DNA from: Buttiauxella gaviniae
Lineage (GTDB): Bacteria; Pseudomonadota; Gammaproteobacteria; Enterobacterales; Enterobacteriaceae
DNA: 64,000 nucleotides
NCBI RefSeq assembly: GCF_040786275.1
Contig: NZ_JBFMVT010000002.1
Coordinates: 2,604,001 to 2,668,000 of the forward strand
Reading direction: 5' to 3'
Shown here: piece by piece, positions 20,167 through 28,883 of the stretch
Layout: every line of letters begins with the position of its first letter
Numbering within the stretch: position 1 is the first letter of the stretch
Notes under the pieces: generated by a model
Seen by the model: the letters and a program-made list of their open reading frames with translations, nothing else
The model's database searches: none
What the model was told of the DNA's origin: nothing
Made by a program: the position numbers and the translations under genes

Positions 20167-21354
20167 TTAGGCGATCCTCTGGAAACCTGCGTCGAGATCG
20201 GCAATCAAATCGTCCACATTTTCCAGGCCAATGTGTACGCGGACCAGCGTTCCGGTGAAGTCGATTCCGCCTGCCGGGCGGATTTCAGCGAGCTCTTCCG
20301 GCTGGTTGGCTAGGATAAGCGATTCATAGCCTCCCCAGGAATAGGCCATACTGAAATAGTGGAAATGATCCAGATAGTTTTTGTATTGCTCACTATCTAA
20401 ACGTTTTTTCAGCACAAATGAGAACAGACCGCTGCTACCTGTAAAGTCTCGTTTCCAGAATTCATGGCCCTTGCTGCCCGGCAACGCGGGATGGTTCACG
20501 CGTTCTACCTGCGGGTGCTGCGCCAGCCATTCGGCAACTTTCAGACTGCTTTCATGATGTTGACGTAAACGCACACCTAATGTCCGCAATCCTCTGCTGG
20601 TCATATAGGCGGTATCGGCATCAAGCATTTGCCCCATCAAATATGAATTTTCACGTAACTGATCCCAGCAACGGGCATTCGACACCGCCGTGCCGACCAT
20701 CGCATCTGAATGACCAATCAGGTATTTAGTGCCTGCCTGAATGGAAATATCGATGCCGAAATCTAGCGCTTTAAATAAAATGCCCGCCGCCCAGGTGTTA
20801 TCAATCATGATGATGGCTTCTGGGGCAACGCGGCGTACCGCCTGAACAATGGCTGGAACGTCATGTACTTCCATTGTGATTGAGCCAGGCGATTCCAGAA
20901 ATACGACTTTAGTATTGGGTTTCACGAGCTCGGCGATTCCCGTGCCAATCATGGGATCAAACCAGGTTGTGGTGACACCGAGTTTAGCGAGGATTTTTGT
21001 GCAGAAATCCTGGGTGGGTTCGTACGCGCTGCCGGTTACTAGCACGTTATCGCCCTGTTCGACAAACGCCAGGATCGTATTGGCAACCGCTGCGGCGCCG
21101 CAAGGATAAAGTGCGCAGCCCGCACCGCCTTCCAGCTCGCACATCGCTTCCTGTAAGGCGAAATGGGTGAGGGTGCCGCGGCGGCCATAAAACAGTTCGC
21201 CTTTAGCCCGGTTCGCCGTCGCCTGTTTTTTGGCTTCGACGGTTTCGAAAACCAGTGAAGATGCGCGTTGAATCACGCTGTTAACCGAACCCTGGGTGAA
21301 TTTTTTATCGCGCCCGGCATTAACCAGCGCTGTTTCAATGTGCTTTGTACTCAT
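20167..21354 (-). CDS. metC: Cystathionine beta-lyase
   Basis: A 395-residue PLP enzyme, exact E. coli length. The cofactor lysine is Lys210 ([13 protein letters not shown]), with the substrate-binding YGRRGT motif at 56-61. It cleaves cystathionine to homocysteine, pyruvate and ammonia in methionine synthesis. The start at 21354 ([15 protein letters not shown]) matches the family, although the frame is open 32 codons further. MetJ boxes lie just upstream, and the gene is divergent from exbB as in E. coli. Confidence 0.96.
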   Translation of the reverse strand: MSTKHIETALVNAGRDKKFTQGSVNSVIQRASSLVFETVEAKKQATANRAKGELFYGRRGTLTHFALQEAMCELEGGAGCALYPCGAAAVANTILAFVEQGDNVLVTGSAYEPTQDFCTKILAKLGVTTTWFDPMIGTGIAELVKPNTKVVFLESPGSITMEVHDVPAIVQAVRRVAPEAIIMIDNTWAAGILFKALDFGIDISIQAGTKYLIGHSDAMVGTAVSNARCWDQLRENSYLMGQMLDADTAYMTSRGLRTLGVRLRQHHESSLKVAEWLAQHPQVERVNHPALPGSKGHEFWKRDFTGSSGLFSFVLKKRLDSEQYKNYLDHFHYFSMAYSWGGYESLILANQPEELAEIRPAGGIDFTGTLVRVHIGLENVDDLIADLDAGFQRIA

Positions 21355-21372
21355 CTTCACTTTACCCTGTTT

Positions 21373-21388
21373 AACCATCTGGATGTCT
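21373..21388 (-). promoter_or_regulatory. Tandem MetJ boxes upstream of metC
   Basis: On the minus strand AGACATCC is followed directly by AGATGGTT, 6/8 and 5/8 matches to the met box AGACGTCT in the tandem 8-base arrangement MetJ needs. They sit 19-34 bases before the metC start. Confidence 0.65.
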
Positions 21389-21459
21389 AAATCTAACTTA
21401 TCATGCTTTTGCTGCGTAAGCGCAAGGAATGCATAGACAATTTCAGGCACTCTTTAAAT

Positions 21460-21478
21460 ACTAATGAGAACTACTATC
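21460..21478. promoter_or_regulatory. Predicted Fur box at the exbB promoter
   Basis: ACTAATGAGAACTACTATC matches the 19-base Fur consensus at 13 positions. It lies in the metC-exbB divergent region, where E. coli exbBD is iron-repressed by Fur. Confidence 0.55.
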
Positions 21479-21542
21479 AATTCGATGTCGTTTTGATATT
21501 ATTGCGCACAGTTTTTGTATTATTTCGTGGTGGAGAGTAAGA

Positions 21543-22277
21543 GTGACGAATAATTTGATGCAGACAGACCTCTCTGTCTGGGGCATGTATCACCATGCCG
21601 ACATCGTGGTAAAAATTGTGATGATCGGCCTGATGCTGGCCTCTGTCGTCACATGGGCAATCTTCTTTAGCAAAAGCGTTGAGCTGATGTCGCAAAAGCG
21701 TCGTCTCAAGCGCGAACAGCAGCAACTGGCTAATGCCCGCTCTCTGAATGAAGCCAGTGAAATGGCCGAAGCGTTTGATGCGAAAAGCCTTAGCTCAATG
21801 CTTATTAACGAAGCACAAAACGAGCTGGAGCTTTCCACCGGCAGCGAAGATAACGAAGGTATTAAAGAGCGTACCGGTTTCCGCCTTGAGCGTCGCGTTG
21901 CGGCGATAGGCCGTCACATGGGACGCGGTAACGGTTTTCTTGCCACAATCGGGGCAATTTCACCGTTTGTCGGTCTGTTTGGTACCGTCTGGGGCATCAT
22001 GAACAGCTTTATTGGTATTGCGCAGTCGCAAACCACTAACCTTGCTGTAGTGGCACCGGGTATTGCAGAAGCCTTGCTGGCAACGGCTATCGGCCTGGTT
22101 GCGGCGATTCCTGCTGTGGTTATCTACAACGTGTTTGCCCGCGTGATTGGCGGCTACAAAGCCTCTTTAGGTGACGTTGCGGCTCAGGTTCTGTTGCTGC
22201 AAAGCCGTGACCTGGATTTAGAAGCCAGCTCCCAGGCTCGCCCGGTTCGTACGGCTCAGAAACTGCGTGTAGGTTGA
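21543..22277 (+). CDS. exbB: TonB-system energiser ExbB
   Basis: A 244-residue protein starting at GTG (as in E. coli) after GGAGAG. Three transmembrane segments lie at about 16-39, 130-155 and 170-200 (IGAISPFVGLFGTVWGIMNSF; VVAPGIAEALLATAIGLVAAIPAVVIYN). It uses the proton gradient with ExbD to drive TonB. Only 4 bases separate it from exbD, so they are one operon. Confidence 0.97.
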   Translation: MTNNLMQTDLSVWGMYHHADIVVKIVMIGLMLASVVTWAIFFSKSVELMSQKRRLKREQQQLANARSLNEASEMAEAFDAKSLSSMLINEAQNELELSTGSEDNEGIKERTGFRLERRVAAIGRHMGRGNGFLATIGAISPFVGLFGTVWGIMNSFIGIAQSQTTNLAVVAPGIAEALLATAIGLVAAIPAVVIYNVFARVIGGYKASLGDVAAQVLLLQSRDLDLEASSQARPVRTAQKLRVG

Positions 22278-22281
22278 TCCC

Positions 22282-22707
22282 ATGGCTTTGCGTCTAAACG
22301 AAAATCTCGATGATAACGGTGAAATGCATGAAATTAACGTGACACCGTTTATCGATGTCATGTTGGTTCTGCTGATTATCTTTATGGTCGCCGCGCCGCT
22401 TGCCACCGTAGACGTGAAGGTTAATCTGCCTGCGTCTTCAAGCCAGCCGCAGCCGCGTCCGGAAAAACCGATCTATCTTTCTGTCAAAGCCGATCACACC
22501 ATGTTTATTGGCAATGATGAAGTCACTAAAGAGAGCATGATCAACGCTCTGATGGCCGCGACCGAAGGCAAGAAAGACACCACGATTTTCTTCCGCGCTG
22601 ATAAATCCGTTGATTATGAAACGATGATGAGTGTGATGGATACGCTGCATCAGGCAGGGTATTTGAAGATTGGTCTGGTGGGGCAGGAAGTCACCAAAAC
22701 TCAGTAA
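22282..22707 (+). CDS. exbD: TonB-system protein ExbD
   Basis: A 141-residue protein with E. coli length. The single N-terminal transmembrane helix at about 22-42 carries the proton-conducting Asp25 (TPFIDVMLVLLIIFMVAAPLA), followed by a periplasmic domain. Operon with exbB; the strong terminator follows at 22776. Confidence 0.97.
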   Translation: MALRLNENLDDNGEMHEINVTPFIDVMLVLLIIFMVAAPLATVDVKVNLPASSSQPQPRPEKPIYLSVKADHTMFIGNDEVTKESMINALMAATEGKKDTTIFFRADKSVDYETMMSVMDTLHQAGYLKIGLVGQEVTKTQ

Positions 22708-22775
22708 TTGATTGATTCATCTGTAGGTCGGACCCACCCGACATTAACCTGAATACTTTCATACTCATTCCGAAG

Positions 22776-22807
22776 CGGCCTGTTAGTTTACCTGACGGGC
22801 CGTTTTT
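22776..22807 (+). terminator. Terminator of exbBD
   Basis: CGGCCTGTTAG (22776-22786) pairs with CTGACGGGCCG (22792-22802), 11 pairs including two G-U, loop TTTAC, followed by TTTTT. Confidence 0.8.
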
Positions 22808-22970
22808 CATTTCTGCGTCTGGCCGTACTCCATCCTGTGTATCACCCCCGAAGTCATGGAACCGCTAAGTTCCGCGATCGTTATCACAAGAGAGCAGGCA
22901 AAACACGTTAACAACTTGTTAACCATGCTTATCACCGCCTACTATCCGAGCAATGCCGGGAGACGAGACA

Positions 22971-23714
22971 ATGAAAAATGTACGCCATGAGGAACTGGTT
23001 AAACTGGTCGAGCAGTACAATTATCTGACGACACAGCACCTGGCTCACTTGTTAGAGGTGAGTCAGGAAACGGTGCGACGCGATCTGCGCGTGCTGCAAA
23101 AGCAGGGAAAAATTGTTCGTCAGCATGGGCGGGCAAAGCGCATTAATCGGGATGCCAATGAGAGCGGCGATCCCTTTACTGCGCGCCTCAAAAGCCATCT
23201 CAATAGCAAAGCGGATATCGCTCACCGTGCGCTCGCCTGGATTGTACCGGAAATGGTTATCGCCCTTGATGCCAGTTCGACCTGCTGGTATCTGGCGCGT
23301 TTACTGCCCGATATTCCTCTCACCGTTTTTACCAATAGCGAACGTGTTTGCCATGAATTAGCGAAGCGTGAACATATCCAGTTGATTAGCACCGGCGGTT
23401 TTCTTGAGCGTAAATATGCTTGTTATATCAATGCGCCACTGGCCGCGCATCTCAGGACACTGGAGATCGATCTATTCCTGTTTTCCTGCGAGGGAGTAGA
23501 TAGCAACGGGACGTTATGGGATACCCGTAGCTGGAATGCCGAATATAAAACGCAGTTGCTCAAGCGAGCGGCGCAGTCATTGCTGTTGATCGATAAGAGC
23601 AAGTTCGATCGCGTGAGCGAGGTGCGGATCGGCGAGCGAACGGATGTGACTGAAATTATTACTGAAGGCGAGGGTTGCCCGCTTATGACGGGCAAACTTG
23701 AGCGTACTATTTAG
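22971..23714 (+). CDS. DeoR-family regulator closely similar to FucR
   Basis: A 247-residue protein (E. coli FucR 243). The N-terminal DeoR helix-turn-helix is at about 5-57 (LTTQHLAHLLEVSQETVRRDLRVLQKQGKIVRQHGRAK). A DeoR sensor domain follows, with the FucR-like stretches ALDASSTCWYLAR, LISTGGFLERKY and LLKRAAQSLLLIDKSKF. The ATG at 22971 follows GGGAGA and matches FucR; a further in-frame ATG lies at 22953. FucR activates L-fucose use, but no fucose genes are in the window, so the target is unknown. It may be a paralogue acting on a different sugar operon. Confidence 0.8.
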   Translation: MKNVRHEELVKLVEQYNYLTTQHLAHLLEVSQETVRRDLRVLQKQGKIVRQHGRAKRINRDANESGDPFTARLKSHLNSKADIAHRALAWIVPEMVIALDASSTCWYLARLLPDIPLTVFTNSERVCHELAKREHIQLISTGGFLERKYACYINAPLAAHLRTLEIDLFLFSCEGVDSNGTLWDTRSWNAEYKTQLLKRAAQSLLLIDKSKFDRVSEVRIGERTDVTEIITEGEGCPLMTGKLERTI

Positions 23715-23719
23715 CATCA

Positions 23720-24073
23720 TTACAAATGAGGTGTTTTATAGCTATTTTCCAGCAACGCCCGCGTGCGTGACAGCGTCTGCGCTTCATCGTTTTTGAGGTT
23801 TTGATAAACCGCTTCCAGGCGTGCGAGCATTTCATTTTTTATCTGGGGCTGCTGAGAAAGTATTTCGCTGAGCACGACACCATAAATTTCTTCTTTTACG
23901 CGATAAGGGTAAATTTGGTGGCGGTTATGCCATTTTTGTTCGACTACCGCTGAGGTAATGTTGATTTGCCCTTGCGTGCAGCGGGAAATATTTTCATGTT
24001 TAATCTGTACTAATGCCGCAATGTTTTCGCGTAATAGTGTATTTTCATTATCGGGTTGATGGGTATCTGTCAT
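23720..24073 (-). CDS. Hypothetical protein, second gene of a two-gene unit
   Basis: 117 residues, hydrophilic and mostly helical in character, rich in Glu/Asn/Gln, with no signal peptide or membrane segment. I do not recognise it. Its start overlaps the end of the upstream 135-residue gene by 4 bases (ATGA-type overlap), which strongly suggests translational coupling. It converges on the FucR-like gene with only 5 bases between their stops. Cytoplasmic by appearance. Confidence 0.6.
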   Translation of the reverse strand: MTDTHQPDNENTLLRENIAALVQIKHENISRCTQGQINITSAVVEQKWHNRHQIYPYRVKEEIYGVVLSEILSQQPQIKNEMLARLEAVYQNLKNDEAQTLSRTRALLENSYKTPHL

Positions 24074-24477
24074 AACAATGGCTCATGTAGAGAATAAAAT
24101 AGTGGCCAGCTTTTTTCCTGAGTTAACTGGTTAATCCAAATCTGCTGGGAATGTTCACTTATCATAAATTTTTTATCTTCGATGAGCATTTGCATATCGG
24201 CAGGCGAGACCTTTTCTTTCTCGATCAACTCGTTTAATACCGTCACTAATGCCTCGATTTTTACCACACAAAACAGACGTTCTTTTAAATGCCAATCGTT
24301 TTCTTCAAGAAGGGTATTTTTTGCCTGCCCGGCATAGTGGTTGGTGCTCAGAATCGTTTTCTCCAGAACTAACAGATTATCCTGAATATCCCGCGTTAAG
24401 GCGCTATGTTCTTCTGGGCTATCAATATCAGGCTGTGAGAAAGCGAAGGGAACTGGCACCAGAGTGTTGGGCAGCAT
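24070..24477 (-). CDS. Hypothetical protein, first gene of a two-gene unit
   Basis: 135 residues, hydrophilic, predicted mainly helical (LTRDIQDNLLVLEKTILSTN; VVKIEALVTVLNELIEKEKV), with no export signal. I do not recognise it. An AAGGAT ribosome site precedes the ATG. Coupled to the following gene by a 4-base overlap and divergent from the membrane protein gene at 24580. Such small paired helical proteins can be partners in a complex, but nothing in the sequence says which function. Confidence 0.6.
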   Translation of the reverse strand: MLPNTLVPVPFAFSQPDIDSPEEHSALTRDIQDNLLVLEKTILSTNHYAGQAKNTLLEENDWHLKERLFCVVKIEALVTVLNELIEKEKVSPADMQMLIEDKKFMISEHSQQIWINQLTQEKSWPLFYSLHEPLL

Positions 24478-24579
24478 GAGAGATATCCTTTTATATCAAA
24501 ACAATAAATTAGATGGACGGCAGGCAATGCGTTGACAATATTTTGCCTCAAAATTACTATAAAAAAAACAGGAGTTCCC

Positions 24580-25083
24580 ATGCAAAGCGTCTTTTATTCT
24601 ATCGTATTAATACTGTTATTACTGTGCGTCGTATTGATATTGATGCGCGAAATGTCGCGTCCCAAAGTGAAATTAGCCGCTTTAGTTTCCCCTAAATTAA
24701 ATTTATCTGAAAGTGACGAACGTGAAGATTATTTTGCAAAGTTAATGTCGAAGGTTACCCCAGGTTATTATTGGCGGGTTAGCCATGAATATGTAGATTT
24801 TAATCATGCCACGATTAAACGTATGCGTATTGAAGAACTCAGTGCCGACCCTGCGCTGTTTAACGCTCAGCGGCGGTGCAGTGATTTGCACTCTGCTATT
24901 TATCGCTATTACGATAATCTCAGAAAGCGCTGTGCCGACGGGGAAAAAGTCCCGTTTGCTGACATTGAAGTGCTGAATTTGCGCCAGTGCTATGACGAGT
25001 TCAGTCACGATGCTTATCCTGCGCTGGTCGCGCTGGTATGGCCGCATTATCAACGCCCAGAAGTCGATATCGCCAACGTATAA
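24580..25083 (+). CDS. Hypothetical single-pass membrane protein
   Basis: 167 residues from the ATG at 24580, which follows AGGAG by 6 bases; an upstream in-frame ATG at 24532 lacks a site. One transmembrane helix at about residues 5-24 (FYSIVLILLLLCVVLILM) is followed by a soluble charged domain containing YYWRVSHEYVDF and LFNAQRRCSDLHSAIYRYYDNLR. I do not recognise the family. Divergent from the two small hypothetical genes. Confidence 0.6.
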   Translation: MQSVFYSIVLILLLLCVVLILMREMSRPKVKLAALVSPKLNLSESDEREDYFAKLMSKVTPGYYWRVSHEYVDFNHATIKRMRIEELSADPALFNAQRRCSDLHSAIYRYYDNLRKRCADGEKVPFADIEVLNLRQCYDEFSHDAYPALVALVWPHYQRPEVDIANV

Positions 25084-25277
25084 ATCCTTGCTTCTCACTG
25101 ATCGATCCAGTAGCAGGCTGTTTTTTAACTTAAAAAAATCAAAGTCTAAAAATGGATCGATTAACTGCTGGCTAAAAAGCATCCAAAGCATATTATTTGC
25201 TCACCCAAAAGGAGTTGATTGTCCCATTGCTGAAGGTTCAGTAATGATGTTTCGCCTGCAAATGAAAGAAATTACTT

Positions 25278-25838
25278 ATGCCTCGTTTTAAAAAAATGAT
25301 TACCCTGTCATGCCTTATTGTTCCCTTAGTTATTAGTGCCAATTCCTTTGCTTTTAATTTACCAAAGGAATTTGCATCATTAGGAACACAATCTCTTGCT
25401 AAAAAAGATGTGTTCGCCGAAAAAGCAAAATATATCCCTGCTGAAAAAAGCAATAAATCAAATGATGTCAGATCTGCCATATTAACGCAGTTTTCTAGCT
25501 GGAAAGGAACGCGCTATCACTGGGGCGGAACGACGCACGCTGGTGTGGATTGCTCTGCGCTGATGCAGCATATTTTTAGCGACTCATTCCACAAAGATTT
25601 ACCAAGAACCACTTCCCAGCAAATAGAGAATGGGAAACAAGTTAGCAAAGATGAACTCAGGCCGGGTGATTTAGTCTTCTTTAAGACATCGCCAGGTAAA
25701 CGTCACGTCGGGGTTTATATCGGAGATAATAAGTTTATCCATGCGTCCACCAGCATGGGGGTGACGATGTCATCCCTGGCGAATAACTATTGGGTGGAGC
25801 ACTATGAAACGGCGCGTCGTGTAAAGGTATTGGGCTGA
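25278..25838 (+). CDS. NlpC/P60-family (C40) cysteine peptidase, exported
   Basis: 186 residues. The signal peptide is about 1-25 (MITLSCLIVPLVISANSFA). An NlpC/P60 domain covers about 65-185 with the catalytic triad Cys92 (GVDCSALMQ), His143 (KRHVGVYIG) and His155 (FIHAST). This family cleaves D-Glu-meso-DAP or mDAP cross-links in peptidoglycan; E. coli MepS and YafL are examples. There is no lipobox Cys, so it is probably a soluble periplasmic enzyme. The ribosome site is weak (GAAAG). Confidence 0.85.
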   Translation: MPRFKKMITLSCLIVPLVISANSFAFNLPKEFASLGTQSLAKKDVFAEKAKYIPAEKSNKSNDVRSAILTQFSSWKGTRYHWGGTTHAGVDCSALMQHIFSDSFHKDLPRTTSQQIENGKQVSKDELRPGDLVFFKTSPGKRHVGVYIGDNKFIHASTSMGVTMSSLANNYWVEHYETARRVKVLG

Positions 25839-25894
25839 AAACGACTCGAGTCTTTGACATCTCTCACAAGTTTTTTGACATGAGAATTTTATCC

Positions 25895-25925
25895 ATACCG
25901 TGTGGAATTATATCTATCACGGTAT
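25895..25925. promoter_or_regulatory. Inverted repeat upstream of the MFS transporter gene
   Basis: ATACCGTG (25895-25902) and CACGGTAT (25918-25925) are perfect 8-base arms with a 15-base spacer. It is a candidate operator about 105 bases before the transporter start; the regulator is unknown. Confidence 0.4.
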
Positions 25926-26030
25926 TTCGCAATGGGTTCTACAGTAACTTATCGCCGTGAGGGATGGGTTACGGTGCCGGGATAAATTATAAAAGCTTAT
26001 GGAAATACAACGTGCTGAGAGGAAGGTAAA

Positions 26031-27323
26031 ATGTCTGATAAAGTCGCCCCCACACCCACGAAAAATTATGATTCCGTAGACACCGATAGCCTAAATAAAA
26101 AAGGCTACATAAAATTTCTTGTCTCGTTGTCGACAAATTTTATGTTTTTGCTGGCTCTCTATAATGCTGTTATATCAGTATTTTTACCCAATCAGGTACA
26201 ACAAATAACAGATGCCACTGGCGGAGATAAAGTTGCTGCGCTGGCGATCATTATGACCCTGGTATCAGTGTTTACCTTCTTTGATCAGCCTTTAGCTGGC
26301 GCACTTTCTGATAGAACACGTTCGCGGTTTGGCCGCCGAACGCCCTGGATTATCGGAGGGACGTTTATCGGCGGTATGGCGCTTGCCATGGTGGCGCACC
26401 AAACCACAATTATAGGGCTCACAATCTTTTGGGTTATCGCAGCTGTAGCTTTAAATATGGCGCAGGGGCCGCTTTCAGCATCGTTGCCGGATAGAGTTGA
26501 AGAAAAACGCCGTGGGGTTGCATCCGGATTTATCGGTGCAGCCCAAACAGGAGGGGGCACATTAGGGATTATATTTGGCGGCTGGATTGCGAATCGCGAT
26601 TTAGCTTCTGGATTCTATTTCTTTGCCATCGGGATCTTTATCGTTTCACTCGCTTCTTGTTTAATGAACCGTGAGCAAAGCAGTGAAGACATGCCTCGCG
26701 AACCCTTGGTATGGAAAAAATTCTTTACCCAATTCTGGGTCAGCCCAAAAAAATACCCTGATTTTGGCTGGGCATTTGCGGGGCGGTTTGTCATGTTTTT
26801 GGGCTACCAACTGATAGTCAATTATCAGCTCTATATTCTGCGTGATTATATTAATTTGTCGAAAACCGATTCCAATGTACTCATTGGGGTTATGGCGAGT
26901 ATTCAGTTAGTGTCACTTATAATTTCAGCCGTTGTGTCGGGCTACCTCTCTGATAAATTCCAGGTGAGAAAGCCGTTTGTTATTATTTCCTCAATTATAA
27001 TGGCTTCCGCTTATCTCTTCCCACTGCTAATGCAAAATGAAATATCCATGCTGATTATGGCGGGCATCATAGGTTTGGGATACGGATGCTATATGTCGAT
27101 AGATATGGCATTGATGACGCAAGTGTTACCTGAAAAGGGTGCAAACGCAGGAAAAGATATGGGCGTATTAAATATCGCTAATAAATGCCCGCAAATGATC
27201 GTTACGCCATTAGGTGCTTTTATTTTAAGTGTTACGACCAGCTATAGTGCAGTGTTTATTTTCGCGATTGTGATGGTGATATTATCGGCCTGCTTAATTG
27301 CGCCGATAAAATCGGTTAAGTGA
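26031..27323 (+). CDS. Major facilitator superfamily transporter
   Basis: 430 residues with about 12 hydrophobic segments. The cytoplasmic loop between helices 2 and 3 has the MFS motif in the form DQPLAGALSDRTRSRFGRRTPW, which is typical of SLC45/GPH-like sugar carriers; the equivalent loop 8-9 is SGYLSDKFQVRKP. AGGAAGG lies before the ATG. The substrate is unknown; a saccharide or organic solute is likely from the family. It stands alone as a transcription unit. Confidence 0.82.
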   Translation: MSDKVAPTPTKNYDSVDTDSLNKKGYIKFLVSLSTNFMFLLALYNAVISVFLPNQVQQITDATGGDKVAALAIIMTLVSVFTFFDQPLAGALSDRTRSRFGRRTPWIIGGTFIGGMALAMVAHQTTIIGLTIFWVIAAVALNMAQGPLSASLPDRVEEKRRGVASGFIGAAQTGGGTLGIIFGGWIANRDLASGFYFFAIGIFIVSLASCLMNREQSSEDMPREPLVWKKFFTQFWVSPKKYPDFGWAFAGRFVMFLGYQLIVNYQLYILRDYINLSKTDSNVLIGVMASIQLVSLIISAVVSGYLSDKFQVRKPFVIISSIIMASAYLFPLLMQNEISMLIMAGIIGLGYGCYMSIDMALMTQVLPEKGANAGKDMGVLNIANKCPQMIVTPLGAFILSVTTSYSAVFIFAIVMVILSACLIAPIKSVK

Positions 27324-27355
27324 TGAACACCTCATGGATGAGGTCAGTTTCAAGA

Positions 27356-28717
27356 CTAATCCTCAGTAACTTCCTCACCGCTTTTGCCTCTCTCCCACGC
27401 GACACGGCGTTTAAACATCTTTTTCAACGCCCGCCTGCTGGTATTGAACCACCCGGTGGGGCGTGGATCGGCCAGCATGCTCAGCGCGCGGGCATAATCC
27501 AACACCAGGCCTGGTGTCCAGGCCATGGTTTCCGCTCGCTTGCGGATCTGTAAAGCGACCCATAATTCTGGCGTCGACATTAATTTTCCCATCGCCATCC
27601 AGAATCCACGTTTGCGCCATAATCTGCCTACCGAACCCTCAAGTGCCGCTTCTAACGCGCGTGCGACGCTGCTCGAACAGTTTCTGTAGGTCAAATTATA
27701 AGATTCATTTTGTCGATACTTCTCCCAGAAAGCTTTGAGACGAGCTTCACTGTAATTACGGATACGAACTTTTCTTGTGGATGGGCACCATTTTGCCGAC
27801 TCGGTCGCATAATCGTGCTGAAATATTCCAGGAACATTATTTTCTGGCGTGGCGCGTAATAGGCGAGCAAATTCATCTGGCGACTGATCAATGAGCTCAG
27901 CGGGATAAAGGCTGATGTAAACGCCTCCGGGCGATTCGAGCGCGGCATGGCCGGTTGAGATAACGCCGTTACTATCAACGGCGGCGATATAACGGCTAAT
28001 GACCGGGCGGGGAATGGCTTCGCCGGGCGCTGAGCCGACGGGAGTCCAGACGTGAACCGTCAGCGCTTGTTCATCATCGGCGGGTGGGCCGTCCCACTCC
28101 ACAACCTCAGGCGGCTCGATATCGACTTCTTCCATAAAGACCGCGCCTTTAAGCCCAGGGTTTTCAGCGGCTCGTTTAATACGATTAGCGAGAATAAACA
28201 TGTTCCAGCCCGCAAATGCGAGGCCTAATCCAAGACAATATGGAACGGTGCCTGCATAGTTCGAAGGCCATGGCTGGAAGAAGAATATTGCCAGCGCAAT
28301 TTCAACGATTCCGCCCCATAGTGCAGGCCGCCAGCGGCGATAACGCACTACCACCGCAGAAGCAATTTGCAGTGAACCATCGAATAAAAACAACATGCCG
28401 AAGATCATTGCCAGCACAAAGTCACCGTCCTGATGACCGAACAGAATCAGTAACGCGGCGAGGGTGAAAGCGCTACCTTTTACGTAACGCAGCACACGCT
28501 GGCCGCCCATGCCGCTATGCGCGACCATAAGCGTTGCGCTGCCTTCAAGCATCAGCAAGCAGGCGAAAGGTTCGATTGGAAAGAACAGTGAGCCATCTAA
28601 CGCATCAATAAAAATAACTACACCAGCAATCAGCGTCACCCAGCCGAAACGGCGCAGCCCGCGCCAGTGAGAACGCAGAAAATCAACGCCAAGCAGGATC
28701 ATCGTTAGCCGCATCAT
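27356..28717 (-). CDS. DUF308/HdeD-like membrane protein with a C-terminal cysteine-containing domain
   Basis: 453 residues from an ATG at 28717 preceded by AGGA; the open frame extends to a GTG at 28759. The first 200 residues hold six or so transmembrane segments in the HdeD/DUF308 pattern of three paired helices. A soluble domain of about 250 residues follows, with YNLTYRNCSSSVARALEAAL near residue 340, a Cys context seen in papain-like and DUF4105-type domains; an upstream His (STGHAALESPGGVYISLYP) may complete a Cys-His pair. A membrane-anchored hydrolase is plausible but inferred. It ends 33 bases from the convergent MFS gene. Confidence 0.7.
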   Translation of the reverse strand: MMRLTMILLGVDFLRSHWRGLRRFGWVTLIAGVVIFIDALDGSLFFPIEPFACLLMLEGSATLMVAHSGMGGQRVLRYVKGSAFTLAALLILFGHQDGDFVLAMIFGMLFLFDGSLQIASAVVVRYRRWRPALWGGIVEIALAIFFFQPWPSNYAGTVPYCLGLGLAFAGWNMFILANRIKRAAENPGLKGAVFMEEVDIEPPEVVEWDGPPADDEQALTVHVWTPVGSAPGEAIPRPVISRYIAAVDSNGVISTGHAALESPGGVYISLYPAELIDQSPDEFARLLRATPENNVPGIFQHDYATESAKWCPSTRKVRIRNYSEARLKAFWEKYRQNESYNLTYRNCSSSVARALEAALEGSVGRLWRKRGFWMAMGKLMSTPELWVALQIRKRAETMAWTPGLVLDYARALSMLADPRPTGWFNTSRRALKKMFKRRVAWERGKSGEEVTED

Positions 28718-28832
28718 GAAGGAAATTCCTGAAATGAACCCTTCAAATATATAGCCCACAAGAGTGTTAAATGCGTGGAGCGGTAAAATACATCGGTTTT
28801 AAAAATGTAGAGTCCGTATCTCAGAAAGCAAA

Positions 28833-28854
28833 AAACCAGCCCGTAGGCTGGTTT
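28833..28854 (-). terminator. Native terminator of tRNA-Phe, now at the far end of the island
   Basis: AAACCAGCC (28833-28841) pairs perfectly with GGCTGGTTT (28846-28854) across a CGTA loop. Five A's on the plus-strand side give a U-tract on the minus strand. It sits 10 bases beyond the tRNA-like att copy, just where the terminator of an uninterrupted minus-strand tRNA-Phe gene would be. Confidence 0.75.
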
Positions 28855-28864
28855 CTTTAAATAG

Positions 28865-28883
28865 TGGTGCCGGACTCGGAATC
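28865..28883. other. Left attachment site (att), duplicate of tRNA-Phe 3' end
   Basis: TGGTGCCGGACTCGGAATC repeats the first bases of the plus-strand reading of tRNA-Phe at 37855-37874 with one C missing. The uninterrupted identity is the 14-mer CCGGACTCGGAATC plus the flanking TGGTGC. It marks the end of the island distal to the intact tRNA. Confidence 0.85.

Noticed and set aside
22720..22745. REP-like element GTAGGTCGGACCCACCCGACATT
   Set aside because: Too short and irregular to call; only the nearby exbBD terminator is supported.
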